NCBI GenBank assembly: GCA_013368315.1
Contig: JAACJM010000028.1
Coordinates: forward strand, 496,001 to 560,000
Reading direction: 5' to 3'
Length of the DNA stretch: 64,000 nt
Origin: Tetrapyrgos nigripes
Taxonomy: Eukaryota; Basidiomycota; Agaricomycetes; Agaricales; Campanellaceae
The notes beneath the pieces are model-generated. The model was not told the DNA's origin. It saw nothing but the letters and a program-made list of their open reading frames with translations, and did no database searches. This document shows positions 10,861 to 22,412 of this stretch, piece by piece. Every line of letters starts with the position of its first letter. Within the stretch, counting starts at the first letter, position 1. The position numbers were made by a program, and so were the translations under genes.

Positions 10861-12093
10861 AGATGACAAGGCAGACACAGTAGTCTGCCCTTTTCCTGTC
10901 CAGCCTGAGCTGTCTATTTATATTTAGTAAAATTTAATTAACCTGGTTGAATGAATTCATTGTATTACATCCTGTAAATTTTCAGTAAGCCCTTCTGTAT
11001 TACTTAATTGACATGCACTGCAAATCCATCCAACAAGTCTCTTGTAAGTCCATTGGGTATACATGATGACTTACAAAATAGTCACTTTTCAGTAAAGTCA
11101 TTGTAATGTCTTGTGACTTACATGTGTCTTACTGTGACCAGTCTGTCACACTGTATATTCTCCATTTAGCATGCAGGTTTTTTCCAGAGCCTTACGAGAT
11201 AGACTTCTAAAACCTGCATCTTGTAATTCCCTTGTAAAATCACAAGTCTTTCTAGGGTATTACTGTGACACAGCTGTCCCTCCCTAAATTCAGTGTAAAT
11301 ATGAGCAGTCTTACTCAAGACTTTCAAGTTCTACCCTCTGGTAAGTCCTCTGTAAATTTTACTTGGTTTACAAATTGTCTTACTGTGACATTATCTCACA
11401 CTGAAATACCCTGGTATTTCAGTTCTGTTTTACAAGAAGACATACTGTGACAAAGCCTCACACTGAAAGTCCATGGTATGTCCTTGCAGCTTACAATGGT
11501 CTTTCAGAATAGTCCTCATTTTTTGTCTATTTTGTAATACACTTGTAAGTCAAGCCAACTTACATATTGATTGGTTCCCCATAATACTCTTGTAATACTC
11601 CAGTAAGGCTGAGGATTTACCAGTGTTTGTAGCAAATGTTTCTTGTAATTCCTTCATAATACAGCTAGTCTTACAAGTGTATTACTGTGACTTGATTGTC
11701 ACTTTGTAAATTTTCTGCAGATTTTGCTTCCTTGTAAGTCCTTTGTAAATCTCTCTTGCCTTACTGTTTGTCATACTGTGATTATCTGTCACACTGAAAT
11801 ACTCCAGTATTTCCTATGTGTCTTACTACATGACATATTGTGACAAAAAGTCACTCTGAAATTCCTGTGTAATTCCACAGTATATCAACCAAGGGTATAC
11901 AGTGACAGCAAGTCACACTGAAAGTCCATGGTATTTCTTTGTGACTTACAATGGTCATACAAGGTTGTTCTAATTTTTTCTGTCTCTTGTAATACTAATG
12001 TATGACAAGGAGTCTTACATATTGATTGGCTTGGTGTAATACTCTTGTAAAACCTCAGTAAAGCAGAGGATTTACAAGTGTTTTCACCCAGTA
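10835..12093 (-). repeat. internal copy of the CACTA-type terminal repeat
   Basis: It is oriented like the right terminal repeat and nearly identical to 34535-35846. It lacks about 50 bases after GACATACTGTGACAAA, where the right copy has an extra ..CACCTTGTAATTCCACTG.. segment bounded by the same GTGACAAA. This is a microhomology deletion. Its outer end reads CACCCAGTA instead of CACCCAGTG. It abuts gypsy reverse-transcriptase coding sequence directly, so this copy once marked the right end of a smaller element (7445-12093) inserted in a retrotransposon. Confidence 0.82.
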
Positions 12094-12540
12094 CAGGGTG
12101 TAGCTTTCTGTCTTTTTTTTTGACAAAAAAGAAGGGACTTGCCATAGGAGACTTCGACAGTCTTATGTATTCCTTCTCTAACTTCTCATCAATGTAGTTG
12201 TCAAGTTCTTTTTGTTCATTAGGAGATAAGGGATAGGTTTTGCAAGGGCGAGGTTCAAAATCTGGTTTCAGGTCGATGGCATGATCCCATTCACCACGTC
12301 TTGGTAGTCGTTCTGAAGTTTGTTTATCAAAAACTGGTAAAAACTGATGATATTGGGGTGGAATCTTATCTGTGAGTGGTATGTCCTCTTTCATCTTTTG
12401 GGCTGATTCTGCCAGTTCCTGAGCTTTCGTAAATCCTGCATGAATAGGTATTTCCATATCTGATATTGGGTACTCCTCTTCTTTTTCAAACAGACTCTCT
12501 AACACCTCCTTTCCCACTGTCTCAGAACATCCTCTTGATC
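12094..12540 (-). pseudogene. gypsy reverse transcriptase, N-terminal part only
   Basis: Read on the minus strand, this gives the lead-in to a Ty3/gypsy reverse transcriptase: EWDHAIDLKPDFEPRPCKTY, LSPNEQKELDNYIDEKLEKE and SPMASPFFFVKKKDRKLHPV. That is the segment just before the conserved DYR-x-LN motif. The frame then runs straight into the CACTA-type terminal repeat (GENTCKSS). Palm, RNase H and integrase domains are absent from this side and are not found elsewhere in the window. Confidence 0.8.
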
Positions 12541-12591
12541 AAAGTCTTCTTCAGTAAAAATAGCTGTAGATTCTGAGGAACAGTGAAAGGA

Positions 12592-13140
12592 TCAAATTGG
12601 AATTTGATGGCGTCGACCTGCCACTTTTGGCTGTGCAATCAGTTCGACCTGTCCAATTGGTTCTGACCATTTCACTTGGTAATCCTTGTGATTGGTTTGT
12701 GGATTGATAATAGTAGGTTTGCATAGGTTAAGGATGGGGGGTTGTTCCAAAATACATGCTTTGGGACATCTAACCATATCCACCTTAGAAAATGACCAAT
12801 CTACCTCTGGATTGTGCTCTTCAAACCAATTGGTACCAAGAATTACATCATGAGCTCCAATGTCTGTAACATAGAATTCAGCTGTCTCTTCGTGATATGA
12901 TCTTTTGTCCTGAGAGTAGATACATAGTTTTTGAATAGTATAATGGCATACCCATCCCATGGTGTTTTCAGAACTGTCAACATTGCATACAGAGAAAGGG
13001 TTTTTGATAGGAAGGAGGGTTAAATGATTCTCTTGTGCGAAACAGCTGTTGATAATAATGCCTTCTGCACCACTGTCTATTAGAGCTTCTGCATCTATTT
13101 TTCTACCAGTGGTTTTGTACCTGTCGGTTACGAGTGACTG
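12592..13140 (-). pseudogene. gypsy aspartic protease region
   Basis: The minus strand carries the retropepsin active site ALIDSGAEGIIIN near 13060-13100. About 90 residues on is VILGTNWFEEHNPEVDWS, the usual family signature. The region lies between the gag zinc knuckle and the reverse-transcriptase start, in gypsy order. Stops and frame changes at about 12540-12590 and 13140 separate the pieces, so the polyprotein is not intact. Confidence 0.75.
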
Positions 13141-13479
13141 CTGACATTCTCAATTCTGAAGGAAAGGTATGCTCACGAAAGGGTTTCAAAACATGATATT
13201 GATTGTTCTTATATTGTCTGGTATACTGTACAGCTCCTCCTGACGACGTAGCAGGGGAGTATTTCAAAAATCCATCATCTTCGCCATGACATCCTTCAAA
13301 TATACACTAGCTTGTTCCTTTTCTTCTCCTTCCAAACCCTTGACCTTGTTCATCATATCTGAAATATCTTTGATTACATTACAAGAGGAAGACGACAATG
13401 TTTGAGCCACTGTTACTGGTGGCGAACTGGATGACGACGATGGAGTTAAAGTTTTGGCTGCCCTAACAGCACGAGGAGG

Positions 13480-14851
13480 GAAGTTTCAAGAGGTATTTTG
13501 AGATGTTGAAGACCTCGGAGTATTGTTCATGAATGTCAGGCATTTGTTGCTCATGTGTCCAGGTTGCCTACATGCAAAGCATGCTTCTAGTTTCCAGGCA
13601 TCAGTTTAGGTAGAGGAGTAAAGGTCAAGTTAGCACCTGATCCCATATTAATAAGCACATTCACACTTGCTACCGTCTGTCCTTGAGAAGGACCTGAGTT
13701 TGTCCTTGGCATAGAGAATGGTCTCGATCGTCCTTCTTTCTCTCTCTTGTTTATCCATTCCAAATGGAGATCCATCGCTCTCTCTCTATACTCATTGAAG
13801 TCCTTCCACTTTGGCCACGTTCCTGCCACTGACTTCCAAAGATCCATCAGAAGACCTGCTTTATAGAAATCTAGAAGAGCGGTTTCTCCATAATCTGACT
13901 CTTCTCCATATGTATCAAAGATACTATTATAGCTACTGATGTCTATTCCCTTCATCCTAGCATTCTTGATCTTATTCTTCGCAACCTCATCAGCAGCAAG
14001 AGCTTTGAAATCCCTTTTGAACCTATCCTTTATCTCCTTTAATGTAGTCCATCGCCTTTCTTCTGGTTTGAGTTTCGTATCTTCCTCATCTTCTTCTCGT
14101 TCTGTGATTCATTGGGTTCCCCAGTCTCCTCCTTTTTCTCCTGTGAAGAACAAGAGGAACAAGGACACCTTGGAGTCCTCAGTCAAGTATCTGGCTTTGT
14201 TCTGACATAGGTAGTTGTTGAACGAGGCTAGCTACCGCTTCACCTCATCATGTTCTCCATTAAAGGCATCAGGCTTCCTCCCTTGTTTGGAAGTACTGTT
14301 AGAGTTGTTAGGTGCAACATCAGACATGGCTGGTACATCTGGATCTGATGGATCTGGCAATGGAGAAGGATTTGGACAACATGGGGCTCCAGATGGTCCT
14401 TTGTTAGACAGAATTGTGGGAGAAGAAGGGTTGTCTGGCTCTGATGGATCAGGAGAAGGATCTTGGGGAGGGGTTGATGGGTTATTAGAAGGTGGATCTA
14501 GTAACGGATCTGATGCACAAGACAGATCAGGTGGTACGAGAGAAGAGGGTTCTGGATTCAGTTGAGTGTTTGTAGGGGTGGATGTTCCTTGTTCTGGTTC
14601 AGTTTTGGAGTTGATAATGGGATGAGCTTTTTGAATAGTAAGTTCTTGGTTGTGCATTACACTTGATAGGAAGGGTTTTGAAGTGTCTGTGTGTTGTACC
14701 TGTTAATACAGGGCTGGTTTTCACAGAATATGTAAGGTTTCGAATTCTCTGAGTTATAATTACAGTCGAGAGCCCTTGGTCTGAAGAAGACATGTGGACG
14801 ATCTGCACAGGGAAGACTTGGATCTGCAGATGTGGACTGTCGACTCGTCAT
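13480..14851 (-). pseudogene. gypsy gag with zinc knuckle, frameshifted
   Basis: Starting at ATG 14851 (MTSRQSTSADPSLPC), gag continues through a Pro/Ser/Asp-rich linker (DPSPDPSEPDNPSSPTILSN), a capsid-like part around 13590-13955 (MDLWKSVAGTWPKW) and a CCHC knuckle CFACRQPGHMSNKC near 13550. Reading frames change at about 14655, 14235 and 13590, so it is decayed. The plus-strand gag at 33316-34350 is a diverged relative and confirms the alignment. Confidence 0.75.
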
Positions 14852-15523
14852 ATACTCTTTCTACAATCTCTTAGGGTCTTCTTTTCTACCCTTTAAATCA
14901 CCATGAGGATTCAAAGATAAAGGAGGTAGGTGTGCCGTAGTCTGTAAGGGACAGTGTAGGTATATTGTACTCTCTGAGGAATAAAGGTCCTGTAATCCTA
15001 ACAACAGTTTCCTCGGTATTGAGGTTGAGGGTGACTCAGATGTATGAATAGACAGACAGGATCAAGTCACCTGGTCCCAGTTTCCAAACCCAACAATGTG
15101 TACAGATGAAGTTTGGATCGTAACTCCACGGATCCGCCTGAATGCCTACTGCATGGCTGCACCAGTACTTGGTGTGTGGTAGATAGAGTGGAAGAGGAAG
15201 AGGAGGTTGTTCGTAATCAGGTGGGTTCTTGGGGGGTTCGAAGCGAATCCAAGAGAATGGGGAAGACAGGATGGAAGGAATATGACACTTGTGATAGAGA
15301 TTGGTGATGAAGGAGTCAAGAATGAATGGTTACAGCCCAATTGACACCAAGTAAACACAAAAGACACCTAGTCATTAACCAATGGATAGGAAAGGAAAAC
15401 AGCACTTGCAGTATGGTATGGATGAGATAGAGACGAAAATGAAAAGAATTTAGAATTGGGATAGGCAGAATAAGAGATGAAGGGACTCAAGTAGTGAGGT
15501 GGGTGTATGGGAGTTCGTTCAAG

Positions 15524-15980
15524 TGTCAAGGTCATTGATACACTCAATGACAAACCACCCAAGTCACACAAAGATGAGATAGATAGAGAGCAAGAGTAAG
15601 CTGACTATACTCTACACTGCGTAGTACTAGTACAGAGCGGAGACGAAGTGAACAAATTAAAGGACTAACTAGAATCTCAAGTGGTTTATATAGAAAAACA
15701 ATGAATAAGTGATAGGAACAAGATAGGAGAAACAGGAGAAACATAGGAGAAAATGGAGAAACATAGGGAAAAGATAGGAAAAAGATAAGATTGATTGAAT
15801 GGAAGATTGATTGATAGTTATTATAAAGTTTGACAGGTTTTATGAGGTTCAAAGTCAGTAACATAAGGTTTATAAAGTTTAAAGGGGTTTATCAAGGAAA
15901 TGCAATAGACAAGTGATCAGAAAATGGGTTCGATAATGAAGTAGAAGAAGGAGGACAAAGAACTGTAGCAGTTCATGACA
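15524..15980 (-). repeat. LTR of the minus-strand gypsy copy
   Basis: Read on the minus strand it begins TGTCATGAACTGCTACAGTT at 15980. It contains the block TTCACTTCGTCTCCGCTC near 15645, shared with the solo LTR at 60580-61092. It ends near CCTTGACA (15524), or a few bases earlier at CCTT. It lies upstream of the gag start, as expected for a 5' LTR. Between the LTR and gag (14852-15523) I see only leader-like sequence. Confidence 0.65.
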
Positions 15981-16600
15981 TTGGGTGTCTCTGTTTTGCT
16001 TACTGAGCTATATCTGACTTGTGTGGATGTGTAGAGGGGTGAGTCTGAATAACGGACAGAAAGCTCGGTGAGTGAATATTGTTGTTGGTTTGGTAAAGAT
16101 GGCTGATTGATGGTTGTAGTATCGCTCTTGCCCATGCTGTGTATGTGCTCAGACCAAGTATGTCTTACTGGACAACCCTCTCAGCACTGTTGTAAGCCAT
16201 TTCAACTTTCATTCCTATCATGTCACTGAAGAGTTGTACAAGACAGTCACACTGCTTGCTATCTCTATGACAAGCTCCTTCTTGGACCCTCACTCGCAAA
16301 TAGAGCTGACTCATCCTCTACCTCATTTCAAATCCCAATTCCACACTGTCATCTCCTGATGAACCACCAGAGGAACCTGGACCTCGGTTATCAGAGGATA
16401 TTTGGAAGCATCTCTGGATGCAGGTTTGAAAGGCCGAGAGAGAGGAAGGAATGCCCAGTGCTTTACTCAGGTTGGGTATAGACATGAACACACAATCAAC
16501 TCCACCACCATCATAAGCTGGGAGCAACATCAGTCAGCTACACTCATTCCTATCCTGTGGAAATGACTCAACTCCATCAGTTCCCTATCCTTCTCCTTCC
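15981..16600. other. intergenic stretch inside the composite element
   Basis: No recognisable gene. A 70-residue minus-strand frame (16318-16530, Ser/Gly-rich) could be a short exon, but there is no support for it beyond being open. Confidence 0.3.
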
Positions 16601-17494
16601 TTGCCTACTCAGTGCTCAGTGTCTGTTTCCCGGTCCAATTCAAAATCAACAGTGTCAAGGTCTATTGATACTCCCAGAAAACCACCTGTCATGCTGAAGC
16701 TACAAGCACAGACAGCTAGTCCTGTCTCGTTGCTTTCATCCTCTGCAGACTCAACACATCCTGCTGACAAATTAAATGCAGAATATGCTCGGTTGCAGGA
16801 TGAACAAGTGTCCGAGGAAAGTGAAGAGGTAGAAGCCGAAGATGAAGACGAAGAAGGTGAAGAAGTAGAAGTAGAAAACAAAGAAGGGTCAAATGATGAC
16901 AATGATGATGAGACTGCTTGGGTGGCTTCAACAGGCAAGGATCCATTGGTAGGCATCTTTGGGAGCAGTGCTGGCACTTGGACAGATATGTGCAAAATTT
17001 CAGGTGCCAAACGGATATCTAAAGATCCAAATGTGGTTGCTTTAACTGGTGGAGATTTGGCGAATTTGGAAGAGTCTGAAGACAATGAGGGCAAGATGCC
17101 AGAAGGTGATGATGCAGAAGAGATTAAAGGGATAATGGAGTGGATGTCTCAAGAGTCAAGCTCTGGAAAAAATCACCGTCCACATGTTCCTTCACCTCTG
17201 AGTCTTCATGCACCCAGTCCAACAGGTACAGAACTTGTCATACCTAGTTCTGGCTCAGGCTCACGTGTCAGCACCTACCTACCGTACTTGGACAAATCTC
17301 CCACAGAAGATGAAGATGACCCAAAAGCTCTCTGCAGTCCTACAGAGTCTGAGAAGAGAGTTGCAGGGGTATTTGATGTTCTTGGTTTGGAACCTAGTCT
17401 TAGTGAAGACATAGACTTGGACATGAGTGAATGCCTGTCTGTGTCTTTCAATGTGTCCTCTCAACTGCGATCTACGTCATTTCATTTAGTTTGA
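16601..17494 (+). CDS. uncharacterised acidic protein
   Basis: I do not recognise this one. An open frame of 297 residues starts at a proline-led codon (first codon CCT-adjacent, no clear ATG before residue 30). It has a Ser-rich N-terminus, then an acidic run of about 30 residues rich in Glu and Asp (about residues 70-105). A more structured segment follows (DPLVGIFGSSAGTWTDMC), then Ser/Pro-rich sequence. Related pieces may continue at 17670-18440 after introns, for example a segment with SFDIPSKVGFFLHVKSFHV. It lies inside the composite element, downstream of the gypsy LTR. It could be a captured host gene or a second element-encoded gene such as a TnpA-like factor; neither can be shown here. 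Confidence 0.35.
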   Translation: MPTQCSVSVSRSNSKSTVSRSIDTPRKPPVMLKLQAQTASPVSLLSSSADSTHPADKLNAEYARLQDEQVSEESEEVEAEDEDEEGEEVEVENKEGSNDDNDDETAWVASTGKDPLVGIFGSSAGTWTDMCKISGAKRISKDPNVVALTGGDLANLEESEDNEGKMPEGDDAEEIKGIMEWMSQESSSGKNHRPHVPSPLSLHAPSPTGTELVIPSSGSGSRVSTYLPYLDKSPTEDEDDPKALCSPTESEKRVAGVFDVLGLEPSLSEDIDLDMSECLSVSFNVSSQLRSTSFHLV

Positions 17495-17893
17495 TGATTT
17501 CGGGATACCTAACAACCATTGCAAGAGTCAGTATATTCTCAAGGCACAGCTTGATGAGATTGAGAGGGTAGGTCACTTCATCTCGCCAGTTTCATTTTTG
17601 GGTTCATGCTGATCACTTGATGAATCGTTTTTTGGAAATCAGAACCTCAATCAACTCTCTCCTTGAGCATTGAAAATCGACATTACAGATGAACATGAGA
17701 ACATTGTTTCTTGTCCCTTCCTTGTGCCTGCAAAAACGAATGCTGATGTGTTCCCTCCAACTCTGCAGAATGCTTCATTTGATATTCCTTCAAAAGTTGG
17801 ATTTTTCCTTCATGTAAAGTCATTCCATGTAACTGATTCAGCTTTGCAAAGGGATGGCCACCCAGACAGTGACCTGCAGTACTGTAGTCTCAA

Positions 17894-18903
17894 TTGAACA
17901 AAGCAGTCATGCCAGATTCTGCCTCAACATCTTCTGTACCATCTCCTCCCCGTCTGGCTGTCAATGGAGTGACCACATCAGCTCTGAAAGCATTTGTCGC
18001 AAATATCAATGATGACATTTCTCCAGAAACTCAGCAACAGAGAAAAGCCTTGGAAGATGAACTTCATCTATATCCGACCGTTGGATTAAAATGTGGAGAA
18101 ACCACAGACTTGCCAATTATTCCACTGTCTCCTGACCCATTTGGCCACCACCCCTCTACACCCGAACCTAGCACTAGAAGCACTTCGAGACACTCAGAGC
18201 CTGCAGGCCCTTGTGAACCCTATGCATCATCTGTAAAAGGCGCCAATTCAAAAGGCGGTCGATTCTCAGCATTGCAGGTAGGTTGCATATCTTGCCAGTT
18301 CAATGTTCTCTACCTGACCAACATTTTCAGAAATACCTTTGTGGTCAACTTCTCCATAATAATGAAGATCTCGATGATATGCCTCCACCAATGCCTAAAC
18401 TGCTGTTCTTCAGCCAGTCTTCTGAGATGCAGTTCAGTCTAGGGAGGTGATGCCCAGGCAGAGGACAAAGCTCAACTGGAGTAGAAAATCTCATCTGAAT
18501 TTTGGTTTGAATGTGAATGCAGTGGGTGCGTCACAGTTGCATGGACAGTTGGAGGTCTCTGATTGAAACTGGTCAGCAGATTGCACATGGTATAGATGGA
18601 CCTCAGGAAGCGAAGAGAACACCCCGAAACATGCCCTCGTCTTTGGAGACAATAAAGGAGTGGTTGATGAACGATAGTGGAATTACAGCTTTTGCAACTT
18701 CCACGTCAACAACTGTTTCCACAGAATCAATTGTTTCCTTGCTGAGAAAGGTGAATATTCCACTGTGCATTGCTCGTGCAACTACTAGTACATACATGTT
18801 ATTTATCAGAAAAACCCCAAGCACAAGTCCAGGTCCATTGCACATGTCCCAACTATTGCACACTTCAAGGATTTGCAATGACATCCGATTCAAGGCCCAC
18901 TAG
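17894..18903 (+). CDS. uncharacterised Ser/Pro-rich frames, possibly exons of the preceding gene
   Basis: Two plus-strand frames are open: 17894-18440 (MNKAVMPDSASTSS.., TPEPSTRSTSRHSEP) and 18517-18903 (SLETIKEWLMNDSGITAFA). An intron-like GTAGGT at 18277 and downstream AG sites would allow joining. No known domain is visible. They follow the acidic frame on the same strand, so they may be 3' exons of one gene. Confidence 0.25.
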
Positions 18904-19237
18904 CTCAAGACCCACCTTGAGCATAGACACACCAAGCTGATGACTCTGCTCAAGGGTCAACCATGAATTATGCTCCCTCTTTCATCTCCAATCCTCCAAC
19001 TTCATCCCCATAATCATATCCCCTTCACCTCTCAACTTTCCTAACTCCTCTAAAGTCCCAGACACAGCAGATGAGCCTGAGACAGACATCCAAACCCAAG
19101 TTTCCATTCATAACCCAACTTGCTTCATACTCCCAATCAGTCCATTCTATTGAACAGACAGCCTGATATTCTCGAAGTTCGTCAACCTGACTAGAGTCTG
19201 CCAAAGCATAACTACTTGAAGAAATCGAAGGGATTGA

Positions 19238-20594
19238 CTAAGGCCACAAAGACAAATGTGTATTGATCTTTCTCCACAAAGACAAACGTGTATTGATCTT
19301 TCTCCACACCAAACTGCTCATAAGCTTCACTTTCCTAAGCTGCAGGCAAAACAACCTCCAAGCAGCAATATATCCATGTTGATGATGAAGGAAAGGATCA
19401 CAATCATCTATGGTGCAGTCTTCCCCTTCTGAACCACTGTTATCCCATGAAGAAGATGTAGACATAGCTGAGGAACAGGGTGAAGAACTTTGTGAACAGC
19501 TACAAGTGTAACCATCACATTTAATCATGGCAGGGGAGTTGGGATTCTGTAATAAAGAGTAGTAATCTTCTGAAAGACTGGCCATATTAAGCAGCTTTGG
19601 CCTATATAGATGGACGACTTTCAGGTGAGGGAAACAAGAGAGAACTCAAGCACCCAGGGAGAAGAGATTATCCTGATAAAATACTAATCAACAATGGGAA
19701 GGAAGAAAGAATAAACAGATAGACACCCGCATCTGAAATCCCATCCCCCGCAATCCATCTAATCTTCAACTCTTCCAAACTATTATCCTTCCCAATCTTC
19801 CCACTCCTAGCAATCAATGAAATCAATCCCACAATCTCCAACAAATCTGACATTGTCCCTTTCCAAAGACCAGAAAACATCAAACTCAACTCTTCAAACT
19901 CAGGAATTCCAATCCTTTGTCACAGAATGAGGAAAGGAAGCCATTGATTTTGCTCCAAGATTGTGGGTGGATTTGATGTGGGGCTCCATCTTCTGTGGGA
20001 TCATTGTAGAAGGGAGAACTGATGCGACCAGTTCCATAGCTGATAGAGCTCAAAGCATATCAACTCTAGCGCTTGGATAGAGCTGGTACTACCAGCGGGA
20101 AGAGGCAGAAATGCTGCAGGTCCCAAATACGAGAGGAGGTGAGACCAGGAAGAATAGGGAATGGTGCTGAAGGGGAAGGAGGTTGTTGGACAGGGACAGT
20201 GTTGATATTGAGGAGAAGAAGCAATCTGATAGAGGTCATTCAGATTAGTCACACCAGGTCTGTTGATGTCCAAAAGGTCCAATTGTCCAGAAAATCGTGA
20301 GGCTCCCTGTAATGTAGGGACTTGTACAGTAGCTGATGACCAATATTCCAGAATTGTTTAGATGCCAAAATGATGCAGAGAAGATCAGACCGTTTCTCGA
20401 TACGTTTGAAGACTTCCTCCTGAATCTTGTCTGTCGACCATGGTGAATACAGGAAGTTTGGGGCGATGCAGTCTACATTCCAGCATAATGGGAGACATGC
20501 TGGCCTTCATTGTGATGGAGGAAGACAGAGCTTGCAGTTGGAGGATATGTGGTGACTGTACATATATGGAAGTCGCAACAAACAGCTGCAACAA
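19238..20594 (-). CDS. uncharacterised minus-strand frames
   Basis: Several minus-strand frames lie close together: 20385-20594, 20001-20282 (LLDINRPGVTNLNDLYQIAS), 19668-19889 and 19238-19585 (CSCSQSSSPCSS). They could be exons of one gene transcribed leftwards, with hydrophobic C-terminal parts. A 31-bp direct repeat (CACAAAGACAAA..TTGATCTTTCTC) at 19250-19306 lies in the last frame. No family is recognised, and the model is speculative. Confidence 0.22.
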
Positions 20595-20763
20595 ACAACC
20601 AATTTAAATACCTGACCACTCACGCCAATCTCCCAACATTGTAGGCTCCAACCCGCTCTCATGGTATGTGTGCGCTTCTGGAATATAACCTCTCTTTTTC
20701 AATGTTTTCAAGTTTTCTGTCTTCCCTGTCTACTCACCAAGTTCCTGTTCTTTGAGGGCATCT

Positions 20764-21242
20764 ATGTCGATGTCTTCAGTAGCTGTGTCTGCATCAATGT
20801 CTTCTGTGGTGTACGTCTTCACCTTGAATGAGGATAGTGGAAAACTTGAGTACAAAATTGGGTCAACAGGCTGCACGCCCGAGACCAGACTCAGGGAATG
20901 GAGGAGGGGACACCAGTCAAAAGGGTTTAAGCTGGTGTATTTGGTGAAGGTGATCAATAGGAATACAGCATATGCCATCAGTGCGTTGTGTGGGGTTTCC
21001 CAATTTGTACACTACTTATTTTCATCACAGAACACGAGGCCCATCGACAGATACTGCAATACACGACCAAGATCCACAGGTCATGCCCAGATTGCCTTGT
21101 GGTGCACCAGGAAGATTTTGGATTGGAGCTGGATTTTGGATTGGAGGATGTTCATGATGCCATCGATATGGTGAAGCAACTTGTAGAAACTAGGAGAGCT
21201 TACAGCATAAAACAGCAGAATCATTCTAGGAGAATTGTCTGA
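20764..21242 (+). CDS. T5orf172 / GIY-YIG-like domain protein
   Basis: The first exon (ATG 20764 to 20980) encodes VVYVFTLN, then YKIGSTGCTPETRLREWRRG and LVYLVKVINRNTAYA. This is the Y-V-F..Y-K-I-G-x-T..R-L..W pattern of the T5orf172 (Mug113-related, GIY-YIG-like) fold. A 50-nt intron (20981-21030, GTGCGT..ACAG) joins in phase to HEAHRQILQYTTKIH, which supplies the E-x-x-x-H helix of the domain. The frame ends at 21242 after an acidic-hydrophobic tail. The protein is about 140 residues, small for a fungal member, so an upstream exon may be missing. It is carried inside the composite element, a setting where such nuclease-like domains are common. Function is unknown; nuclease or DNA-binding activity is only inferred from the family. 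Confidence 0.55.
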
Positions 21243-21459
21243 TTTTGCCAGAGAATCTCAAGAAAATCTCAGGAATTGTAGAATGGACAGAAAATAAACC
21301 GAAAATTTTTTATACAATTAGAATGAGGTTTTTCTGAGAGTATCTGGACAATTTCTGGGTCAACCTGACTCAGAGCCCCGGACTTAGAAGATTTTCACAA
21401 GGTGTGGTGAGCATGTGATTGCCTCCCCTCTCTGATGCGCTCGTTGGTCGTGTACTCTT

Positions 21460-22412
21460 CCTTTGGCTCTCTGCTTCTTGCCTGGCATGGATGAAACCGA
21501 ATCCCCCTGTGCAAGGTGTGCATGTCTACCAGCTGTATCTCATCAAGAAGGCCATGTCCTGGAAACACGTGGAGTGATATGGGCTTACTGTGGGTCCAAG
21601 TCAAGAGCAATCCAAGAAGAAGAAGAAGAGGAGGAGACGCGATGAAGGAGAAAGAGAGATTCTCACTGACCAGAATGGGCCAGTTGCTAGGCCCAGCAAT
21701 GCTGGACAAGATGTGAGGCATGAAGCGGATGGCCAGTATGATGAAGAATTAGAAGACACTGGTGTTGGCGTCGAGATGGACTATGTGACTACAAAGATCC
21801 ATATCCACCACCTCCACCACCTCCTATGCTTCTTCTGCCTCCTGTGGTGCCTTCTCCCATTCGTATTCCAGACTTCGTCCCTCCAGACACAATATATACA
21901 CCAATACATATACCTGGCACATTATATCCTGCTCTTGATGACAACGACAATGACAACGACAGATCCACATTACCTCCATCATTCTGAGATGGAGACCCTT
22001 CATTTGTTCGCATGGGATATCTCTCAGCTCTCGATAACAATGTCTACTCAAACCTTTCTGTCAAGCATACAGAAGACAACCTTTCAATGTATATGAATGG
22101 TCTGGAGGCCGCCAACACTATCCTTCCAGAAAATCCTATCCCTGTTCATACTCTTGCCAGCGCAAAGCAGCATGATCTAAGACTTGACCCCAACAACCAT
22201 ATCATCCAATATGCTATCTGCCCTATGTGCTGGAAGCATTTCACCATGGACAACTTGCGAGAACTGGACTCTCCTTTCTGCCCCACTCCCAGCTGTTCAT
22301 GATCAGGTATCATTTATTCCGAGAAACGAGACGCTCGAGGCGGTCTAAAGCGAAGTGCAGTCAAGATCATACCTCAAGTTTCCCTCATTCAAACCCTCAG
22401 GCATATGGTCTG
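21460..22412 (+). pseudogene. N-terminal remnant of a Tnp2-type (CACTA) transposase
   Basis: The readable part at 22012-22412 contains ICPMCWKHFTMDNLRELDSP, then CPTPSCS, an in-frame TGA (22300-22302), and SGIIYSEKRDARGG and KIIPQVSLIQTLRHMV. This reproduces the Cys-rich zinc segment and the following I-P-x-V-x-L-I-x-T-L-R-x-M motif at the start of basidiomycete Tnp2 transposases. Upstream (21590-21960) are basic and acidic frames in a different phase. No downstream catalytic (DDE) region was found, since the frame ends at 22412. Its presence agrees with the CACTA-like termini and TTA duplication of the host element. The identification is from motif memory, not alignment. Confidence 0.5.

Noticed and set aside
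8712..10878. Proteins made of SALSAS, QTGQTR or ADKADG repeats
   Set aside because: Translations of the TCTGCC/GGCAGA arrays in different frames; both strands are open, as expected for a unit length divisible by three.
11265..11450. 61-codon frame found in the terminal repeats (MTQLSLPKFSVNMSS)
   Set aside because: It occurs only because the terminal repeat is present in three copies; it has no domain and lies in non-coding subterminal sequence.
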